DNA of 64,000 nt from Ruthenibacterium sp. (GTDB lineage: Bacteria; Bacillota; Clostridia; Oscillospirales; Ruminococcaceae). A model generated the notes under the pieces. That model was not told where the DNA came from and ran no database searches. It worked only from the letters and a program-made list of their open reading frames with translations. Shown piece by piece: positions 1-7,983 of the stretch. The stretch lies in the NCBI GenBank assembly GCA_020025235.1, contig JAHHSL010000001.1:1-64000 (forward strand), in the 5' to 3' direction. The translations under genes were made by a program, and so were the position numbers. Position 1 is the first letter of the stretch. Every line of letters begins with the position of its first letter.

Positions 1-13
1 AGACAGCTTAGTT

Positions 14-42
14 AGTATACCAATTCCAGAGCCAATTGTCAA
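14..42 (-). promoter_or_regulatory. Strong sigma-A-type promoter reading left, out of the window
   Basis: On the minus strand a perfect -35 TTGACA (positions 37-42) is followed after 17 bases by TATACT (14-19). No gene in this window lies downstream, so it should drive a gene just left of position 1. The transcribed gene cannot be seen. Confidence 0.7.
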
Positions 43-103
43 CACCTTTTTTGAAATTTCTTCTTTATTTGTGTTTTATGATCTGTTTACTGTTTATAAA
101 AGG

Positions 104-150
104 AAAAAGACTCTGTGCCAGGCCCTTTCGGTCTGCCGCAGAGTCTTTTA
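104..150 (-). terminator. Rho-independent terminator after the acidic membrane protein
   Basis: AAAAAGACTCTG (104-115) pairs with CAGAGTCTTTT (139-149), with runs of T on either strand. It lies 10 bases beyond the stop at 160 and should end the two-gene cell-wall transcript. Confidence 0.8.
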
Positions 151-159
151 TGCTTTGTC

Positions 160-684
160 TTATGCTTTTGATACGATCCTGGTTACAAAGACTTCGCTTG
201 CATCGCTGCCTTTGATTTCGCCGGTGTAGTATACTTCTACCTCTGCGTCCACCACGATCCGTCCCGACACATCTGCCGTATCTTTGGAAAAGTCGATTTC
301 CCTTCCGGTTTCATTTTCTTTCACCAGCACCGAGTTCATAGTAGCATCCACTATGATCCCGCGAACCACATTTTCCCCCTGCGGGCCGACTGCCGGTTCA
401 GTGGATGACGATACCTCCGGCTGGGATTCCGGTTCCTTTGATGAATCTTCCTCGACTTTCGATTCACTTTCTGATTCGCTTTCCGGCTTGCTGCTTTCTT
501 CCTTTGGATCTGATGCAGATGCCGTACTTTCCGATTCGGAAGATTCCTCCTGCGACATAGACGTATCTGCCGACAGATCTTCCGGTTCATTCGGCTGCTT
601 ATGCATCAAAACTGTACCGAGCAAAATGCCAACCACAAAAATCAGCACAACCAAAACTGCACCGATCCATTTGTTATTTTTCAT
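160..684 (-). CDS. Membrane-anchored, Ser/Glu-rich small surface protein
   Basis: A 174-residue protein of unknown function. One N-terminal hydrophobic segment (about residues 7-27) follows a short basic MKNNK start, so it is probably anchored in the membrane with the rest outside. Residues about 30-105 are an acidic Ser/Glu/Pro linker of the wall-spanning type. The C-terminal 70 residues form a small beta-rich, OB-like domain beginning near ENVVRGIIVDA. The ATG at 684 is chosen because GGGAGG sits 7-8 bases before it; a longer frame from 732 has no such site. It lies 54 bases downstream of the GH25-SpoIID hydrolase on the same strand and before the shared terminator, so the two are probably co-transcribed and may act together at the wall. 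No family is recognised with confidence. Confidence 0.7.
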   Translation of the reverse strand: MKNNKWIGAVLVVLIFVVGILLGTVLMHKQPNEPEDLSADTSMSQEESSESESTASASDPKEESSKPESESESESKVEEDSSKEPESQPEVSSSTEPAVGPQGENVVRGIIVDATMNSVLVKENETGREIDFSKDTADVSGRIVVDAEVEVYYTGEIKGSDASEVFVTRIVSKA

Positions 685-738
685 AGTATCAACCTCCCGG
701 AACAATGCCGCAGGCAAAACCGCCTGCGGCATCCTCCC

Positions 739-3700
739 TTACTTCAATGTTGTTCCCGGGTAATAATGTGCCAGAATTTTTTCATAATTCCAGCCCTGCT
801 TTGCATAGGTATATGCGCCCCACTGGCTCATGCCGACGCAATGTCCGTTTCCTTCTGTTGTGAATTTCCACGTATCACTGCTGCTGTTATACTGATAGGT
901 GAATTTCGGCGAATATAGACCCCATGTATTTTCGTAGAACTTGCCTCCGGGAATCGTTTTTCCGCACACCTTGATCGAAACGATATACCCGTTTTTGTCG
1001 TACACAGGCTCCGTCAGCCAGTTTTCATGCGGCGTTTCATCCAGCAGCGATGTCGGAACCAGCTTGGACAGGTTCTTCTTCATGGAATCCAACGTCATGT
1101 CCCTTGTTTTGCCGCGCCATTCCTTTTCCGGGCTTTCGACCGGAGTATTCAGGTACGGCAGATTCAGGTTCCACATATTCTTTGCCGTATTGGTGTACGG
1201 GCCGCTTGCGGAGCCATATGCGGCATTGATCGGTGCATTATCATAATACAGCGTTTTCCCCGCAACCGCTTCCACGTCGCGTTTTACGGAAGCACTCGGT
1301 TTTTTCAGTCCGACTGCCGGGACCGGGTTGCCGTGCTTCTGCTGATACTGGATCCAGCTGTACGCCGCGACCGCCTGCGCTTTATTCACTTCGGAATTAT
1401 TCCACTGACCCACCTCGTTCATAACGATCTGTGCCAGAATATCCGTCACGGAACCCGTCACCTGTCTGGAGGTGTTGAGGTCATATACCGACAGCGTCAG
1501 TTCCGCGCCGTTGCCCGAAGAACCGCCCGCATTGATCAGTGTCTTATAGTCCACATAGCTGATGTTCATATCCACATCGCCGGAAATGCCGGGCACGCTG
1601 CCATCCGATGCATACTGCCAGATCGGTGCAGCAAATCCGATATCGCCTGCAGTTCCGGCATTCAGATCCGGTTTCAGCGGATAACGCGCATACCAGAAAT
1701 CATATCCCTTGGCCACAAGATATTTTCCGTCATAATGATTCAGCAGCCAGTTGCGGTTGGAATAGAAGCCCGGGTGGTAGCCGTAGCCCCTCAGACGTTC
1801 CATGCCTTTTTCGAGCATTTCCGTACGCAGGTTGTAGTTTGTCTTTTCCAGGATCTTGTTCCATTCAAAGTCAATGTACACCGGATAATCAAACCGGATA
1901 TCATCCCTGCGCAGCGCCTGCATCTGTGCCGAATTGTGGAAGAAGTCTACCTCTTGGTAAATTTCTTTCACATTGAACGCATAGGAGAACAGATATGCGC
2001 CGACCGCAATTCCGTTTGCCTTGGCTTCGCGCACATTGTATTCAAAGTTCGGGTCGATTGCATAATCGTTGGCCGCCTTGCTCCATGTCAGTGCACGGAT
2101 GATTGCAAAATCGACACCGGACCGCTTTACCTCCGCCCAGTTAATTTTGCCCTGATACACCGAAACGTCGATGCCGTGATAGGGGCCATCCTTTTTGATC
2201 TCCAGCTCGCCGCTGTAAATCGTGATGTTTCCCACCGAGTCTTTGACCTGAATCGTATCAGCCGGCAGCACCGTGCCCGCCGCAAATTCACGATTTGCTT
2301 CTTTTGTCCATGTTTTGCCGCCGTCCCAGCTGTACTGCATTTTGCCGGCATCCGTCAGTTTTGACGGCTTTGCTTTGATATGTACGGTTTTGTTTACTCC
2401 GCTGCCGTTATAGCTGACCGATTCGATCACGGGCGGCGCCACATATTTGCCTTCCGGCATCAGATACGTTTTCACGCCATCGATGTCAAACCAGCCGCCC
2501 TTTTCATTCAAAACACCTGTTACCGGATCTGCATAGCGGCGCTGACCGTCCTTATCTTCAAACCAGCCTTTGATAAGCTTGTCCCCAAAATAATACAGTT
2601 TTCCGTCGATCCGCTGGAATCCGGATGCACAGGTATCGTCTTTCAGAACATACTGCTCATTTCCGTCGGAATCGGTTGTCCATGCCGGGCCGTGCACCTG
2701 CGTGCCCTTTTCCGGATCGAAGCAATACCATTTCCCGTCGATCTGGATCCTGCCGTACTGCGGTTCCTGCTTTCCGGTATCCTTGCTGAAGAAGCGCCAC
2801 TCGTTTTCGATCTTGTGCCAGCCGCTTTGACGCTTGGGCGTCAGATAATACCAGCTGTCTTCCACCTGTGTGTATCCGGTGGCGGCATAGTCCTCCTGTG
2901 TCAGATAATAAACGCTGCCGGTTTTCGGCATTGTCACCCAGCCCGGCCCGTGCACGAGCTTGGAGGTATCCTCTGCATAATAGTACCATTTATCGTCAAA
3001 CTGATACCAGCCCGAGCGCGCACTTGTGCTAAGGTAGTATTCGTCACCGTCGATTTCCATTCTGCCGGTTGCCGCATGGCCTTCTGCCGTCAGATAATAC
3101 TTTTTGCCGCTCTCCATTTCCAGCCAGCCCGGCCCTTTACGCATCCGAGCCGTTTCGGGGTCATAATAATACCACTTGCCTTCGATTTCGCGCCAGCCCT
3201 TCTGCGCACTGGTGCTGAAATAGTACATTTCGCCGTCGACCTCCTGCTGTCCTATCGCGGCACAGCCTTCCGTCGTCAGATAATATTTGCGTCCGTTTTC
3301 AAACTCCAGCCAGCGGGGGCCCTGAACCTGACGGCCGGTTTCGGGGTCAAAATAATACCAGTCGCCCTCGATTTCGTACCAGCCGCTGCGCGGGCGCAGG
3401 GACATGCCGAAATAATACCATTCCCCGTCGATGCGTTTCCACCCCCGGGCGCACGCGCCTGTCTCGGTGAGGTAATAGGTTTTGTCGTTTGCTTCGATCC
3501 ACTGCGGGCCGCGCATCTGCATACCGGTTTCGGGGTCAAAATAATACCATTCATCTTCGATTTCATGCCAGCCCGTCTGCGGGGTCACGGCAGAATTGAA
3601 ATAATACCACACGCCATCTACGCGTTTCCAGCCCTTTGCCGGTGTATGATCTTCCTGCAGATAATAAAGCTCGCCGTTCTGGTCGCGCACCCACGCCGGG

Positions 3701-4083
3701 CCTTTCAGCATTTCGGATGTATCGGTATTGATCGCATACCATTTTTCATTCTGCTGTTCCCATTTGATATTCTGTCTTGGGGGATCTTCGTTTCCGATCA
3801 CCAGATTTTCCTTGTTTTCAGCCTGCAGATCTTCTGCTTGCGCCGGCACTTCTTCTGTTTCTGCTGCCGGATTTTCCTGCTGCGGTTCGGATTCCTGCGA
3901 AGGCTCCGCTTCCGGTACCGGCGTTTCCGTTTCCGCCACCACTGATTCCGTTACCGCTGACGAAACCTCCGGCTGCGGCGGGGCCTGTCCGTTATCCTGC
4001 GCAAAGCCGCAGGTCATTCCGGCTGTGATCCCCGCAACCGCAATGATAGAAATGATCCTTTTGTAGAAATTCTTATATAACAA
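739..4083 (-). CDS. Secreted cell-wall hydrolase: wall-binding repeats + GH25 lysozyme + SpoIID domain
   Basis: Predicted secreted protein of 1114 residues. A signal peptide (about 1-30) is followed by an acidic Pro/Glu linker to about 100. Next come roughly 440 residues of choline/wall-binding type repeats (WYYFDPETG, GWYEIEGDWYY). A short Ig-like linker follows, then a GH25 muramidase domain from about residue 632 (GIDVSVYQG; acidic DxE-type motif in VYIDFEW), and a SpoIID/LytB-type domain from about 857 to the end (NEVGQW..KAQAVAA, GHCVGMSQWGA). GH25 cuts MurNAc-GlcNAc bonds, and SpoIID-family enzymes are lytic transglycosylases acting on stripped glycan, so one protein may carry two glycan-cutting activities. 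The start is TTG at 4083: GGAGG lies 8 bases upstream, and that GGAGG is itself part of an apparent ATG-GAG-GAA-GAA-CAG extension (4098) which therefore cannot be the real start. Domain calls are from motifs; substrate choice is inferred. Confidence 0.88.
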   Translation of the reverse strand: MLYKNFYKRIISIIAVAGITAGMTCGFAQDNGQAPPQPEVSSAVTESVVAETETPVPEAEPSQESEPQQENPAAETEEVPAQAEDLQAENKENLVIGNEDPPRQNIKWEQQNEKWYAINTDTSEMLKGPAWVRDQNGELYYLQEDHTPAKGWKRVDGVWYYFNSAVTPQTGWHEIEDEWYYFDPETGMQMRGPQWIEANDKTYYLTETGACARGWKRIDGEWYYFGMSLRPRSGWYEIEGDWYYFDPETGRQVQGPRWLEFENGRKYYLTTEGCAAIGQQEVDGEMYYFSTSAQKGWREIEGKWYYYDPETARMRKGPGWLEMESGKKYYLTAEGHAATGRMEIDGDEYYLSTSARSGWYQFDDKWYYYAEDTSKLVHGPGWVTMPKTGSVYYLTQEDYAATGYTQVEDSWYYLTPKRQSGWHKIENEWRFFSKDTGKQEPQYGRIQIDGKWYCFDPEKGTQVHGPAWTTDSDGNEQYVLKDDTCASGFQRIDGKLYYFGDKLIKGWFEDKDGQRRYADPVTGVLNEKGGWFDIDGVKTYLMPEGKYVAPPVIESVSYNGSGVNKTVHIKAKPSKLTDAGKMQYSWDGGKTWTKEANREFAAGTVLPADTIQVKDSVGNITIYSGELEIKKDGPYHGIDVSVYQGKINWAEVKRSGVDFAIIRALTWSKAANDYAIDPNFEYNVREAKANGIAVGAYLFSYAFNVKEIYQEVDFFHNSAQMQALRRDDIRFDYPVYIDFEWNKILEKTNYNLRTEMLEKGMERLRGYGYHPGFYSNRNWLLNHYDGKYLVAKGYDFWYARYPLKPDLNAGTAGDIGFAAPIWQYASDGSVPGISGDVDMNISYVDYKTLINAGGSSGNGAELTLSVYDLNTSRQVTGSVTDILAQIVMNEVGQWNNSEVNKAQAVAAYSWIQYQQKHGNPVPAVGLKKPSASVKRDVEAVAGKTLYYDNAPINAAYGSASGPYTNTAKNMWNLNLPYLNTPVESPEKEWRGKTRDMTLDSMKKNLSKLVPTSLLDETPHENWLTEPVYDKNGYIVSIKVCGKTIPGGKFYENTWGLYSPKFTYQYNSSSDTWKFTTEGNGHCVGMSQWGAYTYAKQGWNYEKILAHYYPGTTLK

Positions 4084-4141
4084 CTGTTCTTCCTCCATAT
4101 CGGCGAAAATAAGGATAAAATACCCGACTATAGTTAATTAA

Positions 4142-4170
4142 AGGATAACATGATTTTTTTCTTTTTTCAA
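4142..4170 (-). promoter_or_regulatory. Probable sigma-A promoter of the GH25-SpoIID hydrolase
   Basis: Minus-strand TTGAAA (4165-4170), 17-base spacer rich in A, then TATCCT (4142-4147), about 60 bases before the TTG start. The -10 is only a 4/6 match, so the call is moderate. Confidence 0.5.
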
Positions 4171-4280
4171 GATTTCGTCTTTCTTTTTACATAGATATCA
4201 CAGATTCACATCTTTTTCTGGCAGCTGTATCTGCCGATGCGTATATTTTACGACGCACGGCTTTCTTTTGGAGCAGACGC

Positions 4281-4317
4281 AAAAACAGGGCGCATCGAAA
4301 ATGATGCGCCCTGTTTT
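4281..4317 (-). terminator. Terminator of the prfA-to-aminopeptidase operon
   Basis: AAAACAGGGCGCATC and its complement GATGCGCCCTGTTTT form a long stem with a 6-base A-rich loop, 40 bases beyond the aminopeptidase stop. T runs on both sides make it usable in both directions. Confidence 0.85.
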
Positions 4318-4356
4318 GCTTTTCATGATTCATTTTTCTGATGCAGAAAAGCGATT

Positions 4357-5763
4357 TTATTTTGCATTTGCAAATGCTTCAAATGCCTTATAGGTCATGT
4401 ACACGTCCAGCTTTGCAACCAGTTCAAACGGGGAATGCATGCACAGCACCGGCACGCCGATATCCACAACGTCGATGTCGCGGTTTGCAACATACTGTGC
4501 AACCGTTCCGCCGCCGCCGAGGTCGATTTTTCCCAGTTCGCCGGTCTGCCAGATAACACCTGCGGCATCCAGGATACCGGTTACATAGGACATCATCTCT
4601 GCAGTTGCGTCATTCGTGCCGCCCTTGCCGCGGGAGCCGGTGTACTTTGTCACAACGACACCGCGGTTGAGATACGATGCGTTGCGGCGTTCCATAACGT
4701 CCGGGAAGGTCGGGTCGAATGCCGCGTTCACGTCCGCAGACAGGCACTTCGTATTCTGCAGCATCATCTTGTAATTTGCGCCCTGTGCGTCGGCAAGATA
4801 GCCGAGGAAATGGAACACAAAATCGCTTTCCAGACCGGTCGGGCCGGTGGAGCCGATTTCTTCCTTATCGGCAAGGATGCAGACCGTGGTATATTCGGGG
4901 TCGCGCACTTCGATTTCCGCCTGCAGCGCCGTATATGCGCACACGCGGTCATCGTGGCCGTAGGAACCGATCATGCTGCGGTCAAAGCCGACGTCCGTAG
5001 CCTTGACAGCCGGAACCGCTTCCAGCTCGGCACGGGTGAAATCGCGCTCTGTGATGCCGTATTTTTCGTTGAGCAGCTGCAGGATGCGCAGCTTCACGCG
5101 CTCGCTGATGTCCTGATCCTCATACGGCAGCGAACCGACCACGATGTTCAGTTCTTCGCCGCGCAGGCCGTCTGCCAGTGTGCGCTTGTTCTGTTCGGCC
5201 GCCAGATGCGGCAGCAGATCCGTCACGCAGAAAACGGGGTCGCCCTCGTCTTCGCCGATGCGCACTTCCACCTTCGTGCCGTCGGCGCGGTAGATGACAC
5301 CGTGCAGAGAAAGCGGCGTAACACCCCACTGATATTTGCGGATGCCGCCGTAATAGTGGGTTTTCAGCAGGGCCATGTCGTTATCCTCATACAGGGGATT
5401 CGGCTTGAGGTCAAGGCGCGGGGAGTCGATGTGCGCCACCATCAGGCGGACGCCCTCATCCAGCGGCTTTTTGCCGATGGTCGCTGCAAGGATCGCCTTG
5501 CCGCGGTTGTTGTAATAAATCTTTTCACCCGCTTTGAAGCTGTCGCCGATGCGCTGCATGGCACGGTAGCCGTTATCAAGCAGGATCTTTTCAGTATGTG
5601 CTGCTACTTCGCGTTCCGTTTTGCCTGCGTTCAGGAAGTTTTTATAGTCCTCGCAGAATTCCTCAGCCGCTTTTACGGCTTCGGGCTTTACGTCCGCGAT
5701 GTGGCGCTGCGTGAATGTCAGCTTTTCCTGCAGCTCTTTTGCTGCGCTTTTTTCCTTTTCCAT
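4357..5763 (-). CDS. M18-family metallo-aminopeptidase
   Basis: A 468-residue cytosolic aminopeptidase of family M18 (aspartyl/lysyl aminopeptidase I type, apeA/apeB-like), which removes N-terminal residues from peptides using two zinc ions. Family motifs seen: MVAHIDSPRLDLKP near residue 110 (first His/Asp metal ligands), ADKEEIGSTG (catalytic Glu region), GSYGHDDRVCAYTAL, and the C-terminal CMHSPFELVAKLDVYMTYKAFEAF. The length is normal. A ribosome site AAGGAG sits 9 bases before the ATG. It is the last gene of the operon that begins with DUF951-prfA and starts 3 bases after the lytic transglycosylase stop, followed by a strong terminator. Housekeeping peptide recycling is the likely role; exact specificity is not visible. 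Confidence 0.92.
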   Translation of the reverse strand: MEKEKSAAKELQEKLTFTQRHIADVKPEAVKAAEEFCEDYKNFLNAGKTEREVAAHTEKILLDNGYRAMQRIGDSFKAGEKIYYNNRGKAILAATIGKKPLDEGVRLMVAHIDSPRLDLKPNPLYEDNDMALLKTHYYGGIRKYQWGVTPLSLHGVIYRADGTKVEVRIGEDEGDPVFCVTDLLPHLAAEQNKRTLADGLRGEELNIVVGSLPYEDQDISERVKLRILQLLNEKYGITERDFTRAELEAVPAVKATDVGFDRSMIGSYGHDDRVCAYTALQAEIEVRDPEYTTVCILADKEEIGSTGPTGLESDFVFHFLGYLADAQGANYKMMLQNTKCLSADVNAAFDPTFPDVMERRNASYLNRGVVVTKYTGSRGKGGTNDATAEMMSYVTGILDAAGVIWQTGELGKIDLGGGGTVAQYVANRDIDVVDIGVPVLCMHSPFELVAKLDVYMTYKAFEAFANAK

Positions 5764-5766
5764 TTT

Positions 5767-6360
5767 TTACACTCCTTCATCCTGCGCGTAAAGCGCAAGA
5801 TATCTTTTATAATTTTTATTTACCTTATAAACGTACAGATTCATCTGTTCGTAAGGAAATTCCGTTAATGTCCTTCCATCCTTTGAATATTCCGGATTTT
5901 GGACAAGACCGTCCACCAGCCCCAGCCCGCTGTGGTAAGCCGCAGCCGCCGTGGAAAGATCGCCGTCATAATGCGAAAGACAGTAGGAAATCAGATAGGT
6001 GCCGAACCGGATATTCACCTGCGGATCATACAGATCATCAAACGTAAGGTTTTCCTCTTTCGCGATTTTGGATTTGATCCATGCAAAGGTTTCTTCCGTG
6101 ATCTGCATCAGCCCGCGGGCGCCCACGTTGGATTCTGCCTGCGGTCGAAAATTGCTTTCGGTGCGGATAATGGCAAAAACAATGTTTTCGTCAACACCGT
6201 ATTCCTCTGCATACTGCTGAACGGTTTCTTCATAAGTGCGTGGGTAAAACGTACCTGCAAGCAGCCGCCTGCCATCCTTTGCAAAAAGAATACACAGAAG
6301 GATCACAGCCGCTGCCGCAATCGGGAGCATGCGATGGTTATTCTTTTTCTTCTTGTTCAT
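5767..6360 (-). CDS. Membrane-anchored lytic transglycosylase (SLT domain)
   Basis: A 197-residue SLT-type peptidoglycan lytic transglycosylase related to the C-terminal domain of Slt70. After a basic start, one membrane segment (about 12-28) leads to an extracellular catalytic domain: IIRTESNF with catalytic Glu68, then ARGLMQI (82-87) and AAAYHSGLG matching the usual AAYNAG motif, with Ser/Gly at its end. The ATG at 6360 is chosen because AAAGGAG lies 4 bases before it and the hydrophobic anchor begins right after it; the upstream extension is Arg-rich and is the shadow of coaE. It overlaps the coaE end by 23 bases, so translation is probably coupled. It should cleave glycan strands for wall growth or assembly of envelope structures. 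Confidence 0.88.
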   Translation of the reverse strand: MNKKKKNNHRMLPIAAAAVILLCILFAKDGRRLLAGTFYPRTYEETVQQYAEEYGVDENIVFAIIRTESNFRPQAESNVGARGLMQITEETFAWIKSKIAKEENLTFDDLYDPQVNIRFGTYLISYCLSHYDGDLSTAAAAYHSGLGLVDGLVQNPEYSKDGRTLTEFPYEQMNLYVYKVNKNYKRYLALYAQDEGV

Positions 6361-6964
6361 GCGTCTCCTTTCGGAGCAGGGTATCCAGCACCGTCTGCGC
6401 GTTAGCACACAGTGCTTCATTGCTGCCGGTATTTCTGATGATGTAGTCTGCCGCCGCGCACAGCACCGCTTCCGGTGTCTGTGCCGCAAGGCGTTCCTGC
6501 GCCGCCGTCTTGGAGATTCCATCCCGCAGCATAATGCGCGAAACCGAAAGCCGTTCGGGCGCCGTCACCACAACGATCGCATCGCAGTACGGCTCGAACG
6601 CTTCGCCCACGATCACAGCGCCATCCACAAAGACAAACGGCCTGCCTGTTTCTTCCGCTTTTTTCACACCGTCGAGCAGGCTTTGCACAATGGCCGGATG
6701 CGTGATATCCGTCAGCATGCGCGCCGTTTCCTTTGTTTTGAAGGCACGCTCCGCAAGCAGCGCACGATCCAGCGTTCCGTCAGGACGGATCAGGTCTGCC
6801 CCGAACGCCCGGCCCAGCTCTTCAAGGCACGGGCTGCCCGGCTGCACGACCTCTCGCGCCGTGCGGTCTGCATCCAGCACCGGATACCCAAGCTTTGCGT
6901 AATAGGCCGAAACCGTGCTTTTTCCGCTGCCGGAACGCCCTGTCACTGCGATGACCTTCATCAT
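6338..6964 (-). CDS. coaE: Dephospho-CoA kinase
   Basis: CoaE phosphorylates the ribose 3'-hydroxyl of dephospho-CoA, the last step of CoA synthesis. The N-terminus has the P-loop GRSGSGKST. LDADRTAREVVQPGSP matches the family's substrate-binding region, DITHPAI follows, and the length (about 208 aa) is normal. Three start codons follow in a row (GTG 6967, ATG 6964, ATG 6961) after GGAGG. The ATG at 6964 overlaps the ywlC stop as TGATG and is preferred, with 6961 as the alternative. It sits between ywlC and the lytic transglycosylase in a tightly packed operon with overlapping ends. Confidence 0.93.
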   Translation of the reverse strand: MMKVIAVTGRSGSGKSTVSAYYAKLGYPVLDADRTAREVVQPGSPCLEELGRAFGADLIRPDGTLDRALLAERAFKTKETARMLTDITHPAIVQSLLDGVKKAEETGRPFVFVDGAVIVGEAFEPYCDAIVVVTAPERLSVSRIMLRDGISKTAAQERLAAQTPEAVLCAAADYIIRNTGSNEALCANAQTVLDTLLRKETHEQEEKE

Positions 6965-7983
6965 CACACCTCCGTAACGCGGAACGCCGCCGCACGCAGA
7001 AGCCGGTTGTAGACAGCCAGCGCGATGCCGGTTTTTTCCGGGCTGCGCGCGTATACCGTTTTTGCGCCGCGCGCATCCAGTTCGCGCAATGCAGAAAACA
7101 GCGCCCGCGCCTGTTCATCCGGCCGCGTTTCGTGTCCATAGGTCACACACGGGCAGGGCAGAAATTCTTCCTCGCCCTCAAAGCACAGCGCGAAAACGCC
7201 CTTTTCATTGTGTTCCCTGATATAATCTTTATATGCATCAAACGTCCCGTTTACGATGGTAACATCCGCTTTGGGGGCGTAATGCTTGTATTTCATGCCC
7301 GGAGACGCCGCTTTTTCGCCGTCCTTCAGGCGGTTGAGAATGGCGTCGGAAATCGCCACCGGGCAGCCGAGCACTTCTTCCAGCTGTTCGGGCGTGATGT
7401 ACCCCGGACGCAGCAGGGTCGGCTGTGCGCCTGCCAGCGAGATCACCGTCGATTCCACACCCACGCTGCATGCACCGCCGTCAAGGATCAGCGGGATCTT
7501 GCCCTGCATGTCTGCCAGAACGTCCTGTGCTGTTGTGGGGCTGGGGCTGCCGGAAAGGTTTGCCGAAGGTGCCGCAAGCGGCACGCCCGCTTTGCGGATC
7601 ACTTCCAGCGCAACCGGGTGGCTCGGCATGCGCACCGCTGCCGTGGGCAGGCCGGCGCATACGGAATCCGCCACCTGTTCGCTGCGCGTCATAATCATCG
7701 TCAGCGGGCCGGGCCAGAAGGCCTCTGCCAGACGGTATGCGCTTTCGGGGATATCCTGCACCACCATGGGCAGCATTTCCAGCGAAGCGATGTGCGAAAT
7801 CAGGGGATTATCCTGCGGACGCCCCTTGGCCTTGAAAATTTTTGTCACTGCCGAATCGGAAAGCGAGCTTGCCGCCAGTCCGTATACGGTCTCCGTGGGG
7901 ATGCCCACGATTTCTCCCGCCTGCAAAAGCGCAGCGGCCTGTCCGATCGATTGCTCATCGGCATTTTTTAATTCCGTCTGCAT
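6964..7983 (-). CDS. ywlC: Threonylcarbamoyl-AMP synthase (Sua5/YwlC type)
   Basis: Makes L-threonylcarbamoyl-AMP from threonine, bicarbonate and ATP for t6A37 modification of tRNAs that read ANN codons. Residues 10-210 are the YrdC fold: GEIVGIPTETVYGLA, KAKGRPQDNPL, and SPSANLSGSPSPT are clear signatures. The C-terminal 110 residues are the extra Sua5 domain (SPGMKYKHYAP at its start), so this is the long form and not the short TsaC. It is encoded immediately downstream of prfA, sharing a base with its stop, as in many Firmicutes, except that prmC, often between them, is absent here. mtaB at 47.5 kb acts on the t6A product. Confidence 0.95.
   Translation of the reverse strand: MQTELKNADEQSIGQAAALLQAGEIVGIPTETVYGLAASSLSDSAVTKIFKAKGRPQDNPLISHIASLEMLPMVVQDIPESAYRLAEAFWPGPLTMIMTRSEQVADSVCAGLPTAAVRMPSHPVALEVIRKAGVPLAAPSANLSGSPSPTTAQDVLADMQGKIPLILDGGACSVGVESTVISLAGAQPTLLRPGYITPEQLEEVLGCPVAISDAILNRLKDGEKAASPGMKYKHYAPKADVTIVNGTFDAYKDYIREHNEKGVFALCFEGEEEFLPCPCVTYGHETRPDEQARALFSALRELDARGAKTVYARSPEKTGIALAVYNRLLRAAAFRVTEV

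Noticed and set aside
2400..3770. Regular repeats in the wall hydrolase gene considered as CRISPR or tandem DNA repeats
   Set aside because: They are degenerate protein-level wall-binding repeats of about 20 residues, coding throughout, with no spacer pattern.
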